Origin: Flagellimonas sp. MMG031
Lineage (GTDB): Bacteria; Bacteroidota; Bacteroidia; Flavobacteriales; Flavobacteriaceae
NCBI RefSeq assembly: GCF_040112705.1
Contig: NZ_CP157804.1
Span: 3,528,001-3,592,000, forward strand
Length of the DNA stretch: 64,000 nucleotides
Direction: 5' to 3'
Of this stretch, positions 1 through 7,764 are shown piece by piece. The position numbers and the translations under genes are program-made. Each line of letters starts with the position of its first letter. Positions within the stretch are counted from its first letter, which is position 1. Below the pieces are notes generated by a model, which did no database searches, was not told the origin of the DNA, and saw only the letters and a list, made by a program, of their open reading frames with translations.

Positions 1-22
1 ACGGGACGACCTTCAGCGTTAA

Positions 23-934
23 TTAGGCATTTTTCATAAATTTTGACTGGTACTCTCCGGGCGAAACATGGATTTTTCGTTTGAACAACCGGTTGAAATA
101 GGAACGGTTCTCGAAACCGCATTCCAGATAGATCTCCTTTATTTTTTTATCCGGGTCCTTCAATAACTTGATGGCCATTTTAATGCGCTCACTATTGATG
201 TAGTCAATAGGTGTAATTCCCAACTCCTCCTTAAAGGTTTTATGAAAATGAGATTCGCTCATGCAGGCTCTTTTGCTCAGATCACTTACGGATATCGGTT
301 CGTGCAAATGATTGGCAATATACTCCACCACATAGGCCAAGCGATTGTTGGAGCTCAACTTGGATGCATTTTGGGTATAGTTTTCACGTCGGTTGCCCTG
401 CAAAATGCGGATGATCAACTCTTGGAGCATGTTATCCACGAAAAAGTCCTTGGAAGGGTGGTTTTCGGTAAATAAGTACAAAAGCCGCTGAATGATTCCA
501 TAAATGCTGGTATCGTTGGTAAAGTGGTAGTTGTAATCCATCAAGGCCCATTCGGAGCCATCATGCTTTGGCATGGATTCATTCATTAAATTGATGACCT
601 TATTGATTTTTTCATCAGAAATCGCCATGGCGAGACAACGGGTCGGATTCTCTTGGTTGGCTTCGGGGAAATCGATACACATTACTTCGTTTGAGGGCAA
701 GATCAGGGATTCACCTGGCAAAAAATCAAAAGAATTCTTGTCGCGTAAGTGCATCACCTTTTTTCCGATCAACATGGAAGCCAACACGGGTTGGTCAAAT
801 TGCAGCAATACCTTTTCTGCCTGCAAATGCGTTTCAAAAACATGCATCGCAGCATTGTTCAGCGTGTAGGACGTTTGGTTTTCTACCAAATGCTCCAATT
901 TTCTTTCCTTAAAAAATCGTTCGGGCAACTGCAT
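23..934 (-). CDS. AraC family transcriptional regulator
   Basis: DNA-binding transcription regulator of 303 aa. The N-terminal ~180 residues look like an AraC-type sensor domain (cupin-like; residues around LIGKKVMHLRD and FLPGESLILPSNE). The C-terminal ~100 residues form a double helix-turn-helix: DLSKRACMSESHFHKTFK is the first HTH and the second ends in ECGFENRSYFNRLFKRK, followed by the usual SPGEYQ tail. It is divergent from the aldehyde dehydrogenase gene, with 210 bp between the starts, so control of that gene and of itself is the obvious inference. The ligand cannot be read from the sequence. The gene is complete and of family length. Confidence 0.9.
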   Translation of the reverse strand: MQLPERFFKERKLEHLVENQTSYTLNNAAMHVFETHLQAEKVLLQFDQPVLASMLIGKKVMHLRDKNSFDFLPGESLILPSNEVMCIDFPEANQENPTRCLAMAISDEKINKVINLMNESMPKHDGSEWALMDYNYHFTNDTSIYGIIQRLLYLFTENHPSKDFFVDNMLQELIIRILQGNRRENYTQNASKLSSNNRLAYVVEYIANHLHEPISVSDLSKRACMSESHFHKTFKEELGITPIDYINSERIKMAIKLLKDPDKKIKEIYLECGFENRSYFNRLFKRKIHVSPGEYQSKFMKNA

Positions 935-1093
935 ACTCAGTGTTTACTCCTTAATATTTTAAAAAAAAACTTATTAAATATAAAAAATACAATGGTGTTT
1001 TTTGTTAAAAATACAAATTCAAAGAGGATTGGTCATGTCATTAATAGAATACGTCAGATATACGGCGCTCAAAATCAATACTTTTAGAATCAG

Positions 1094-1108
1094 TCACTTA
1101 AAAAGTGA
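1094..1108. promoter_or_regulatory. Palindrome upstream of the aldehyde dehydrogenase gene
   Basis: Perfect inverted repeat TCACTT-AAA-AAGTGA in the divergent intergenic region, 37 bp upstream of the dehydrogenase start. Its position suits an operator or the base of a 5' leader hairpin. The assignment to the divergent AraC regulator is inference, since AraC proteins more often bind direct repeats. Confidence 0.35.
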
Positions 1109-1144
1109 TGGTGCACATAACAATTAACTAAAACAACGTGTATT

Positions 1145-2668
1145 ATGAGCAATGTACAAACTACGGAACGAAACGTTCTGGAAAAACCTAAGTTTAAGGA
1201 CCAATATGAAAATTACATTGGTGGCAAATGGACCCCTCCTACCAAAGGAGAATATTTTGACAACGTATCCCCTGTAGACGGAAATGCGTTCACCAAGATA
1301 GCAAGATCTACCTCAGAAGATGTGGACAAGGCAATTGATGCCGCCTGGGCAGCAGCTCCAGAATGGAACAATTCCTCCGCCACTTACCGTAGCAATCTGT
1401 TATTGAAGATTGCCGATGTGATGGAAAACAATTTGGAAGTTTTGGCCCGGGCCGAAACTTGGGACAATGGTAAGGCCCTCCGCGAAACCCGTGCGGCCGA
1501 CATGCCCTTGGCCATTGACCACTTTAGATATTTTGCAGGGGTTATCCGTGCCGAAGAAGGCTCCGTAAGCGAATTGGATGCCAACACGGTTTCGATGAAT
1601 ATATTGGAACCACTGGGGGTCGTGGGACAAATCATTCCTTGGAACTTCCCAATTTTAATGGCCGCTTGGAAAATAGCACCGGCCTTGGCAGCAGGCAACT
1701 GTGTTGTTCTAAAACCTGCCGAGCAAACACCTGTAGGAATTTTGATTTTAATGGAACTGATTGAGGACATTCTTCCAGCTGGGGTGCTCAATATCGTCAA
1801 CGGATTTGGTTTGGAAGCAGGAAAGCCCTTGGCGTCCAGTCCAAGAATCAACAAAATTGCGTTTACCGGGGAGACTACTACCGGACAATTGATCATGCAA
1901 TACGCATCCAAAAATATTATTCCCGTCACCTTGGAATTGGGAGGAAAATCCCCAAATGTATTCTTTGAGAGCATTATGGAGGCCGATGACGAATTCTTTG
2001 ACAAGTGTTTGGAGGGTGCTGTGATGTTCGCATTGAACCAAGGCGAAGTGTGTACTTGTCCATCCCGGATATTAGTGCAGGAAAGCATTTTTGATGCCTT
2101 TATTGAACGTGTGGTGGAACGCACAAAGGCCATTAAGCTAGGACATCCTTTGGACCCAAATACCATGATGGGCGCACAGGCTTCAAATGACCAGTACGAA
2201 AAAATACTTAATTACATCCAAATTGGTAAGGAAGAAGGCTGCGAAGTCCTTGCCGGCGGCGAAGCTGCCTACAATGAAGGACTTGAAGGTGGATACTACA
2301 TCCAACCCACCATACTGAAAGGAAACAACAAGATGCGGGTGTTCCAAGAAGAGATCTTTGGTCCCGTGGTCTGTGTTACCACCTTTAAAGACGAAGCTGA
2401 AGCCTTGGAAATTGCCAATGATACCCTTTATGGATTGGGTGCCGGGGTTTGGACCCGCGATATGCACCAGGCCTACAAAATTTCACGACAGATACAAGCT
2501 GGCAGGGTCTGGGTAAATTGTTACCATGCCTATCCTGCACATGCTCCGTTTGGTGGTTATAAGAAATCAGGTATCGGAAGGGAAACCCATAAAATGATGC
2601 TCAACCATTACAGACAGACCAAGAACATGTTGATTTCTTATGACAAGAACAAACTGGGCTTTTTCTAG
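1145..2668 (+). CDS. NAD(P)-dependent aldehyde dehydrogenase (acetaldehyde dehydrogenase type)
   Basis: Oxidises an aldehyde to its carboxylic acid with NAD(P) in the cytosol. The 507 residues match the ALDH superfamily length. Visible signatures: IIPWNFP with the oxyanion Asn near 167, the coenzyme-loop motif FTGETTTG near 240, the general base Glu in LELGGKSPN near 264, and the nucleophilic Cys in GEVCTCPSR near 303. The closest familiar relatives are the AldB/ExaC/AcoD-type acetaldehyde dehydrogenases, which commonly sit beside a DUF779 gene, exactly as here. The downstream DUF779 gene starts 2 bp after this stop codon, so they are surely cotranscribed. Likely controlled by the divergent AraC protein. 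The substrate (acetaldehyde or chloroacetaldehyde-like) is inferred from family and neighbour. Confidence 0.92.
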   Translation: MSNVQTTERNVLEKPKFKDQYENYIGGKWTPPTKGEYFDNVSPVDGNAFTKIARSTSEDVDKAIDAAWAAAPEWNNSSATYRSNLLLKIADVMENNLEVLARAETWDNGKALRETRAADMPLAIDHFRYFAGVIRAEEGSVSELDANTVSMNILEPLGVVGQIIPWNFPILMAAWKIAPALAAGNCVVLKPAEQTPVGILILMELIEDILPAGVLNIVNGFGLEAGKPLASSPRINKIAFTGETTTGQLIMQYASKNIIPVTLELGGKSPNVFFESIMEADDEFFDKCLEGAVMFALNQGEVCTCPSRILVQESIFDAFIERVVERTKAIKLGHPLDPNTMMGAQASNDQYEKILNYIQIGKEEGCEVLAGGEAAYNEGLEGGYYIQPTILKGNNKMRVFQEEIFGPVVCVTTFKDEAEALEIANDTLYGLGAGVWTRDMHQAYKISRQIQAGRVWVNCYHAYPAHAPFGGYKKSGIGRETHKMMLNHYRQTKNMLISYDKNKLGFF

Positions 2669-2669
2669 G

Positions 2670-3056
2670 ATGGAGCAGTTGATAAAACGTGTATTGGTTT
2701 CGGACAATGCCATAAAAATCATTGACCAACTCAGGGAACGCCATGGTGAGCTCATGTTCCACCAAAGTGGGGGCTGTTGTGACGGTTCTTCGCCCATGTG
2801 CTTCCCCAAAGGTGAATTAATGCTCAACGAGAACGATGTGAAATTGGGCACCATTCACGGTTGCGATTTTTTTATGAGCAAGGACCAGTTCGAATACTGG
2901 AAGCACACACAGCTTACGGTGGATGTAACCACTGGAAGAGGTGCCAGTTTTAGCTTGGAAATTCCATTGGGAATCCGTTTTGTCATCAAGTCTCGACTCT
3001 ACACGGATGAAGAACGGGACCATCTGGAACCTGTGCAATCTGGAGAAGAAGTTTAA
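2670..3056 (+). CDS. DUF779 domain protein
   Basis: A 128-aa cytosolic protein of the DUF779 family, recognised by the FHQSGGCCDGSSPMCFP segment with a conserved paired-Cys cluster that looks like a metal or redox site. The start is the ATG at 2670, just after the dehydrogenase stop; a longer reading from 2640 would overlap the dehydrogenase and is less likely. DUF779 genes are typically partners of acetaldehyde or alcohol dehydrogenases; the biochemical role is unproven (accessory or activation function is inference). A strong terminator follows immediately, which closes this two-gene operon. Confidence 0.85.
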   Translation: MEQLIKRVLVSDNAIKIIDQLRERHGELMFHQSGGCCDGSSPMCFPKGELMLNENDVKLGTIHGCDFFMSKDQFEYWKHTQLTVDVTTGRGASFSLEIPLGIRFVIKSRLYTDEERDHLEPVQSGEEV

Positions 3057-3060
3057 AGCA

Positions 3061-3086
3061 AGCCCCGATTTTATCGGGGCTTTTTG
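3061..3086 (+). terminator. Rho-independent terminator of the ALDH-DUF779 operon
   Basis: Perfect stem AGCCCCGAT / ATCGGGGCT with a TTT loop followed by a T run. It starts 4 bp after the DUF779 stop. Confidence 0.9.
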
Positions 3087-3119
3087 TTACCTTGTTCCTT
3101 CGTATCAGTCGAAGATGCC

Positions 3120-3341
3120 ATGAAGAAAATTTTGATAGCACCGTTTGTTTTATTGGTGCGTTTTTACCAACTTTTTATCTCTCCCATGCTCCCCTCCACA
3201 TGCCGCTATTCCCCTACGTGTTCCCAATATACCTTGGAGGCCTTAAAAAAGCACGGTTTGTTCAAGGGCGGATGGCTCTCCATCAAACGAATCGCCAGCT
3301 GTAATCCTTGGGGTGGAAGCGGCTACGATCCTGTACCTTAA
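3120..3341 (+). CDS. yidD: Membrane protein insertion efficiency factor YidD
   Basis: A 73-aa YidD family protein, thought to assist YidC-mediated insertion of inner-membrane proteins. It has the family core: an amphipathic N-terminus, [20 protein letters not shown] with the conserved paired cysteines, then [12 protein letters not shown] and a [14 protein letters not shown] tail. The ATG at 3120 is preferred because a TTG-initiated reading from 3084 would begin inside the upstream terminator. lgt follows 63 bp downstream, so this begins a run of envelope-biogenesis genes. In other bacteria yidD often lies near rnpA/yidC; here it does not. Confidence 0.9.
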   Translation: MKKILIAPFVLLVRFYQLFISPMLPSTCRYSPTCSQYTLEALKKHGLFKGGWLSIKRIASCNPWGGSGYDPVP

Positions 3342-3404
3342 AAAATTGAAGTTTAAATAACGTCGAGCAACCGCTCAAAGTAGTTATATTAGTCCCTAAA
3401 ATTT

Positions 3405-4373
3405 ATGCACATGTACTTTCTAGGATTTGACTGGAACCCCGAAGGAACCCTTTTTAAACTGGGTTTCATACAGATAAAATACTACAATCTGCTCTGGATA
3501 GCGGCCTTTGTCCTGGGCTGGTTCATCATGAAAAAAATATTCCTGAACGAAAAGAAGTCCATGGAAAAACTGGATTCCCTTTTCATCTACACCGTGGTTT
3601 CCATTATGCTGGGAGCTCGATTGGGACATGTATTTTTTTATGATTGGGAGTACTACCAAGACCATTTGGCGGAAATCCTTTTACCGATACGTGAAAGTGC
3701 CAACAGCTCGCTGTTTGGCCTTATAAATGGGTATGAGTTCACAGGTTTTACAGGTCTCGCCAGTCATGGGGCCACCATTGCTGCCATTATAGGAATTGGA
3801 TTGTACTCCTTGAAATGGAAGGACATGAAAATGCTCTGGTTGTTGGACCGATTGGTAATCCCTTCGGCCATTGGCGCCGCCTTTGTGCGGTTCGGAAACT
3901 TTTTCAACTCCGAAATCAACGGAAGAAAGGTGGATGAATCCTATTTTTTGGCCACCCGATTTATCCGCGACTCCGACGATATGCCAGCCTATAAAGCCAT
4001 GGCCCTGACGAAGGAAGAAACTCCAAATGCCGCTTACAAAGCCATTCAGCATAATCCTGAATACGCTAATATTTTGGAGGCCATCCCGTATCGACATCCC
4101 GCACAACTCTACGAAGCGTTTGGTTATATTTTGATTTTCTTGGGACTCTATCTGCTCTACTGGAAAACGGATTGGAAAAACAAGTCAGGATTCCTTTTCG
4201 GACTCTTTTTGGTGCTCTTATTTGTGGTCCGGTTCTTTGTGGAATTTTACAAAAAAAGCCAAGGCGGCTTCGAGGAATCGCTGGGATTGTTGTCCACTGG
4301 ACAATGGTTGAGCCTTCCCATGATCATCATCGGTTTCTATTTTATGGCAAAACCCACTCCAGTAGAAATTTAA
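3405..4373 (+). CDS. lgt: Prolipoprotein diacylglyceryl transferase
   Basis: Inner-membrane enzyme that transfers diacylglyceryl from phosphatidylglycerol to the lipobox cysteine of prolipoproteins. The 322-residue polytopic protein carries the Lgt landmarks: GARLGHVFFYDWEYY, GLASHGATI (the conserved His-Gly), RFGNFFNSEINGR (Lgt signature) and RFFVEFYK near the C-terminus. An insertion of about 50 residues between the signature and YRHPAQLYEA makes it longer than the E. coli enzyme. A second ATG lies two codons in (3411). The next gene starts 3 bp after the stop and itself encodes a lipoprotein. The many lipoproteins in this window are its substrates. Confidence 0.93.
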   Translation: MHMYFLGFDWNPEGTLFKLGFIQIKYYNLLWIAAFVLGWFIMKKIFLNEKKSMEKLDSLFIYTVVSIMLGARLGHVFFYDWEYYQDHLAEILLPIRESANSSLFGLINGYEFTGFTGLASHGATIAAIIGIGLYSLKWKDMKMLWLLDRLVIPSAIGAAFVRFGNFFNSEINGRKVDESYFLATRFIRDSDDMPAYKAMALTKEETPNAAYKAIQHNPEYANILEAIPYRHPAQLYEAFGYILIFLGLYLLYWKTDWKNKSGFLFGLFLVLLFVVRFFVEFYKKSQGGFEESLGLLSTGQWLSLPMIIIGFYFMAKPTPVEI

Positions 4374-4376
4374 ATT

Positions 4377-4862
4377 ATGGCTTACCTTAAAAGCATCGGA
4401 TTATTGGTATTTATATTTGCTGTTGCCTCGTGCAAAACCGAGTCAAAAAGTGCTATAAAAACCGAGACCATTTCTTTTACCAAAGAAGGGGAACTCAAGG
4501 TATTGTCCACCGAAACGGACTCCATCAAGGCCAATTTTGATATTGAGATTGCCGAAACGGAATATGAGACCCAAACCGGTCTCATGTACCGAAAATCGAT
4601 GAAAACCGACCGGGGGATGTTATTTGTGCAACCCACTGAGGCCTTGCAGTACTTTTACATGAAGAACACAGAAATTCCTTTGGATATAATTTACATCAAC
4701 TCAGGGATGAAAATTGTGAGCTTCCAGAAAAATGCGCAGCCGTTCAATGAGAACACTTTGCCATCCAATGTTCCTGCGAAATATGTGCTCGAAATCAATG
4801 CTGGCCTTTCCGACCAACTGGGGCTACAGGTCGGGGATAGCATCAGTTTTTCAAGATTATAG
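4377..4862 (+). CDS. DUF192 family lipoprotein
   Basis: A 161-aa exported protein. A hydrophobic signal segment ends in AVASC, a lipobox with Cys at residue 19, so it is lipid-anchored. Residues ~50-160 are a DUF192 domain, seen from the family hallmarks GLMYRKSM, DRGMLFV, FYMKNTEIPLDIIYI and YVLEINAGLSDQLGLQVGD. The function of DUF192 proteins is unknown. It is almost contiguous with lgt, so cotranscription is likely. Confidence 0.85.
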   Translation: MAYLKSIGLLVFIFAVASCKTESKSAIKTETISFTKEGELKVLSTETDSIKANFDIEIAETEYETQTGLMYRKSMKTDRGMLFVQPTEALQYFYMKNTEIPLDIIYINSGMKIVSFQKNAQPFNENTLPSNVPAKYVLEINAGLSDQLGLQVGDSISFSRL

Positions 4863-4909
4863 TCCAAACTGACGGATAATCGTAATTTTGGGAAAAGACC
4901 TTTACCCAA

Positions 4910-6160
4910 ATGAAGCCGACCAAAAGCTACGCGATTCTCATACAAAACAATTCCAATACTGAGCCTTTGGTGCAACGGTTACTTCAAAACAAAGCCGTGA
5001 AAGGACTGACGGATCTGCAGGGCTTAAATGGGCTGCTATTTTCCCGTTCCGAAATCCATCGGTACATGAATGAGGAAGATCGGCACGATATCAAAATTTT
5101 GACCAAGAATGGCGATCAACCGCTCAAGACCATGAGCAGTGGGGAGCAAAAAAAGGCCCTGCTCAACTATTTGCTCCAACAAAACCCAGACTTTATGGTA
5201 TTGGTGAATCCGTTCGATAATTTGGATGTTGCTACCCAAGACAAGCTTAAGGATCAATTATTGGAAATCTCCAAAACCAAAACGCTAGTACAGGTCGTCA
5301 GTCGATTGAATGATATTCTCCCATGTACAACCCACTTTTTCAAATTGAAAAGGGAGCAACTTCTGCCCTACCCATCCCCAGATGATTTTTGGAACGATAC
5401 CCAATTGGCATCGGACCCCTTTCAGGGAAACATCCCATCACCGTTGAAGCGCATAGAGGTAGACCATCATGAATTGGTCGGTTTTAGAGGGGTATCCGTG
5501 AGCTTCGATGGTAAATCTGTGCTCGATCAGATTAACTGGACTATTAAGCGCGGTGAATTTTGGCAACTGATTGGACCTAACGGCAGTGGAAAATCTACCC
5601 TCCTCTCTATGATTACCGGTGACAGCCATAAAGGGTACGGACAAGATCTCACCATTTTTGGACAAAAAAAGGGAAGCGGTGAAAGTGTTTGGGACCTGAA
5701 GCAGAAAATTGGATACTACACGCCGGCCATTACCGATAAATTTCGCGGCTACCATAGCTTGGAGCACATGATCATCTCTGGGCTACACGATTCCATTGGG
5801 CTTTACGTGCAGCCTACGGACAGTGAAATCAAGCTTGCCCGCCAGTGGCTCCAACTTTTACAATTGGAAGAAAGAAAAAAAGAACATTTCAGGGACCTAT
5901 CCGACGGGGATAAACGTTTGGTCATGATGGCACGTGCCATGGTGAAACATCCACCCTTATTGATTCTAGACGAGCCCACAGCCGGTCTGGACGATGCCAG
6001 TGCCTCACTCTTTGTAGCCTTGGTGAACAAAATCGCCAAAGAAAGCGAAACAGCCATTGTTTTTGTTTCCCATCGCAAAGAGCCCCAACTGGAACCAACG
6101 TTCATTTACGAACTATCCCTTGGTGAAAAGGGTTCAAAAGGGACTCAGGTTCAATCATAA
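4910..6160 (+). CDS. Double ABC-ATPase (ModF-like), first half degenerate
   Basis: Soluble 416-aa protein with two ABC modules and no membrane segment. The second half (about 188-400) is canonical: Walker A GPNGSGKST, signature LSDGDKR, Walker B LLILDEPTAGLD and switch His in VFVSHR. The first half (about 1-165) keeps a signature (MSSGEQKKALL) and a Walker-B-like FMVLVNPFDNLD but has lost the Walker A loop and the Walker B Glu. The arrangement resembles ModF/PhrA-like proteins, often labelled molybdenum transport ATPases, but no permease or Mo genes are nearby, so the substrate is not supported. An ABC-F-like or regulatory ATPase role is also possible. Confidence 0.8.
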   Translation: MKPTKSYAILIQNNSNTEPLVQRLLQNKAVKGLTDLQGLNGLLFSRSEIHRYMNEEDRHDIKILTKNGDQPLKTMSSGEQKKALLNYLLQQNPDFMVLVNPFDNLDVATQDKLKDQLLEISKTKTLVQVVSRLNDILPCTTHFFKLKREQLLPYPSPDDFWNDTQLASDPFQGNIPSPLKRIEVDHHELVGFRGVSVSFDGKSVLDQINWTIKRGEFWQLIGPNGSGKSTLLSMITGDSHKGYGQDLTIFGQKKGSGESVWDLKQKIGYYTPAITDKFRGYHSLEHMIISGLHDSIGLYVQPTDSEIKLARQWLQLLQLEERKKEHFRDLSDGDKRLVMMARAMVKHPPLLILDEPTAGLDDASASLFVALVNKIAKESETAIVFVSHRKEPQLEPTFIYELSLGEKGSKGTQVQS

Positions 6161-6242
6161 GAATCTCATAAACAACAATTTAGCAAACTCACCCGATTTT
6201 TTGTTATCTTATAAGGAAATCAAACAGTAACCCTTCCCTTAC

Positions 6243-7706
6243 ATGCAAAAAATCAATGTAAAGCCAGGCGCCAAACTTGTAGACTACAAGGCGTACGGCT
6301 CGCTCTATTCCTCTGTTCTGGACTTTATGGAACAGGCCCAAGACCCTATTGAATCCCTTAAAGGCAGTACCATTTGGATGATCAACTCCACGGCCATTGG
6401 CGGTGGGGTGGCCGAAATGCTCCCGAGTCAAATGCGGATATTGCGCGAACTTGGCGTATCCATCGAATGGCTGGTCATCGAAGCCAAAAAAGAGGCCTTT
6501 TTTGATCTGACCAAGCGCATACACAATGCCATACACGGAAGTGGTACCGGTGCTTTTACTGGGGAAGACCGTAAGATATACGAAGAAGTCAACCGAAACA
6601 ATCTCGCAAAGGCATTGGAACTCATCAAGGATGGTGACATTGTGGTGGTGCACGACCCACAACCCATGCCCCTTGCGGCCATTATCAAAAAAGAGAAACA
6701 GGTTTCCATTATTTGGCGATGTCATATTGGTTTGGAGGAAGATACCAAAGTGACCGATGCCGTATGGAAATTTTTGGAACCTTACACGGACGATTATGAT
6801 CATTTTGTGTTCAGTCTCCCCTCTTACGTGCCCAAGCCTTTGAAAAACCGTACCTCCATTATCCCTCCGGCTATTGACCCCTTGAGCCATAAAAACCGGG
6901 AACTACAATTGCACAAGTGTATTGGTATTCTGTATCAATCCGGTGTACTGGACGATCACAAGGCGATTTTGTACCACCGCTACGAACATTTGGTTCGCAA
7001 GGTGATGCCCGATGGCTCTTTCGATGTGTTGGATGCAGGCCAGAACTTGGATTTGATCTACCGGCCGATTATCACGGAAATATCGCGCTGGGACCGCCTC
7101 AAAGGTTTCAAGGAGTTGATGGAGGCTTTCATCAAAATGAAACTGGACAACAGAGAACACGGCGATCCGGATAGTTTGGAATACAAGCGGATTGAAATGA
7201 CCTTATTGGTGATGGGAGGACCCGACCCGGCCTTTGTATCGGATGATCCTGAAGGCAAAGAAGTGCTCCAGGAACTCACAGAAACCTACAAACAGGTGGA
7301 CCCTAGCATGCAAAACGATATTGCCATTCTATTGCTGCCCTTGGACAATCCCAAACAAAATGCGCTCATTGTAAATGCGCTCCAACGAACTTCGAGCATT
7401 ATTGCACAAAATTCCATTCAAGAAGGGTTTGGACTTACGGCCACAGAGGCCATGTGGAAAAGAAAACCTGTGTTGGTATCCAATGCTGCGGGACTGAAAT
7501 ATCAAGTGGTGCATAACAAGACCGGTCAAATTAACCCTGACCCTACGGACATTGATAGTTTGGCGAAAACCATGGCCTATATGCTCAATCATCCCAAGGA
7601 GCGGGACAAATGGGGCTTTAATGGACAATTAAGGGTCATACAGAATTTCACCCTGTTCAGTCAGTTATTGTCCTGGTTAGGAACATTGTCCGCCAACAGA
7701 ATATAA
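6243..7706 (+). CDS. GT4 glycosyltransferase, trehalose synthase (TreT)-like
   Basis: Cytosolic GT-B fold glycosyltransferase of 487 aa. The C-terminal half has the retaining GT4 signature EGFGLTATEAMWKRKPVL (E-x7-E), and the N-terminal half has the TreT-type opening WMINSTAIGGGVAEML. TreT makes trehalose from NDP-glucose and glucose; related GT4 enzymes make other glucosides, so the exact product is inferred. No other trehalose genes are adjacent. It is the last gene before a strong bidirectional terminator shared with the convergent secDF gene. Confidence 0.8.
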   Translation: MQKINVKPGAKLVDYKAYGSLYSSVLDFMEQAQDPIESLKGSTIWMINSTAIGGGVAEMLPSQMRILRELGVSIEWLVIEAKKEAFFDLTKRIHNAIHGSGTGAFTGEDRKIYEEVNRNNLAKALELIKDGDIVVVHDPQPMPLAAIIKKEKQVSIIWRCHIGLEEDTKVTDAVWKFLEPYTDDYDHFVFSLPSYVPKPLKNRTSIIPPAIDPLSHKNRELQLHKCIGILYQSGVLDDHKAILYHRYEHLVRKVMPDGSFDVLDAGQNLDLIYRPIITEISRWDRLKGFKELMEAFIKMKLDNREHGDPDSLEYKRIEMTLLVMGGPDPAFVSDDPEGKEVLQELTETYKQVDPSMQNDIAILLLPLDNPKQNALIVNALQRTSSIIAQNSIQEGFGLTATEAMWKRKPVLVSNAAGLKYQVVHNKTGQINPDPTDIDSLAKTMAYMLNHPKERDKWGFNGQLRVIQNFTLFSQLLSWLGTLSANRI

Positions 7707-7710
7707 AAAC

Positions 7711-7737
7711 AAAGGCCCTTAAAAAAGGGCCTTTATT
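7711..7737. terminator. Bidirectional terminator between treT-like gene and secDF
   Basis: Perfect 10-bp stem AAAGGCCCTT / AAGGGCCTTT with an AAAA loop. Flanking A and T runs mean it can work in both directions, as suits two convergent genes. Confidence 0.85.
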
Positions 7738-7764
7738 GTAAAGTGTAATATAAAAAACGAAAAA

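Noticed and set aside
1384..2166. 260-aa minus-strand ORF
   Set aside because: Antisense to the aldehyde dehydrogenase; low-complexity Ser/Thr/Lys composition and no motif.
6204..6890. 228-aa minus-strand ORF
   Set aside because: Antisense to the GT4 gene, whose sense frame has the E-x7-E motif.
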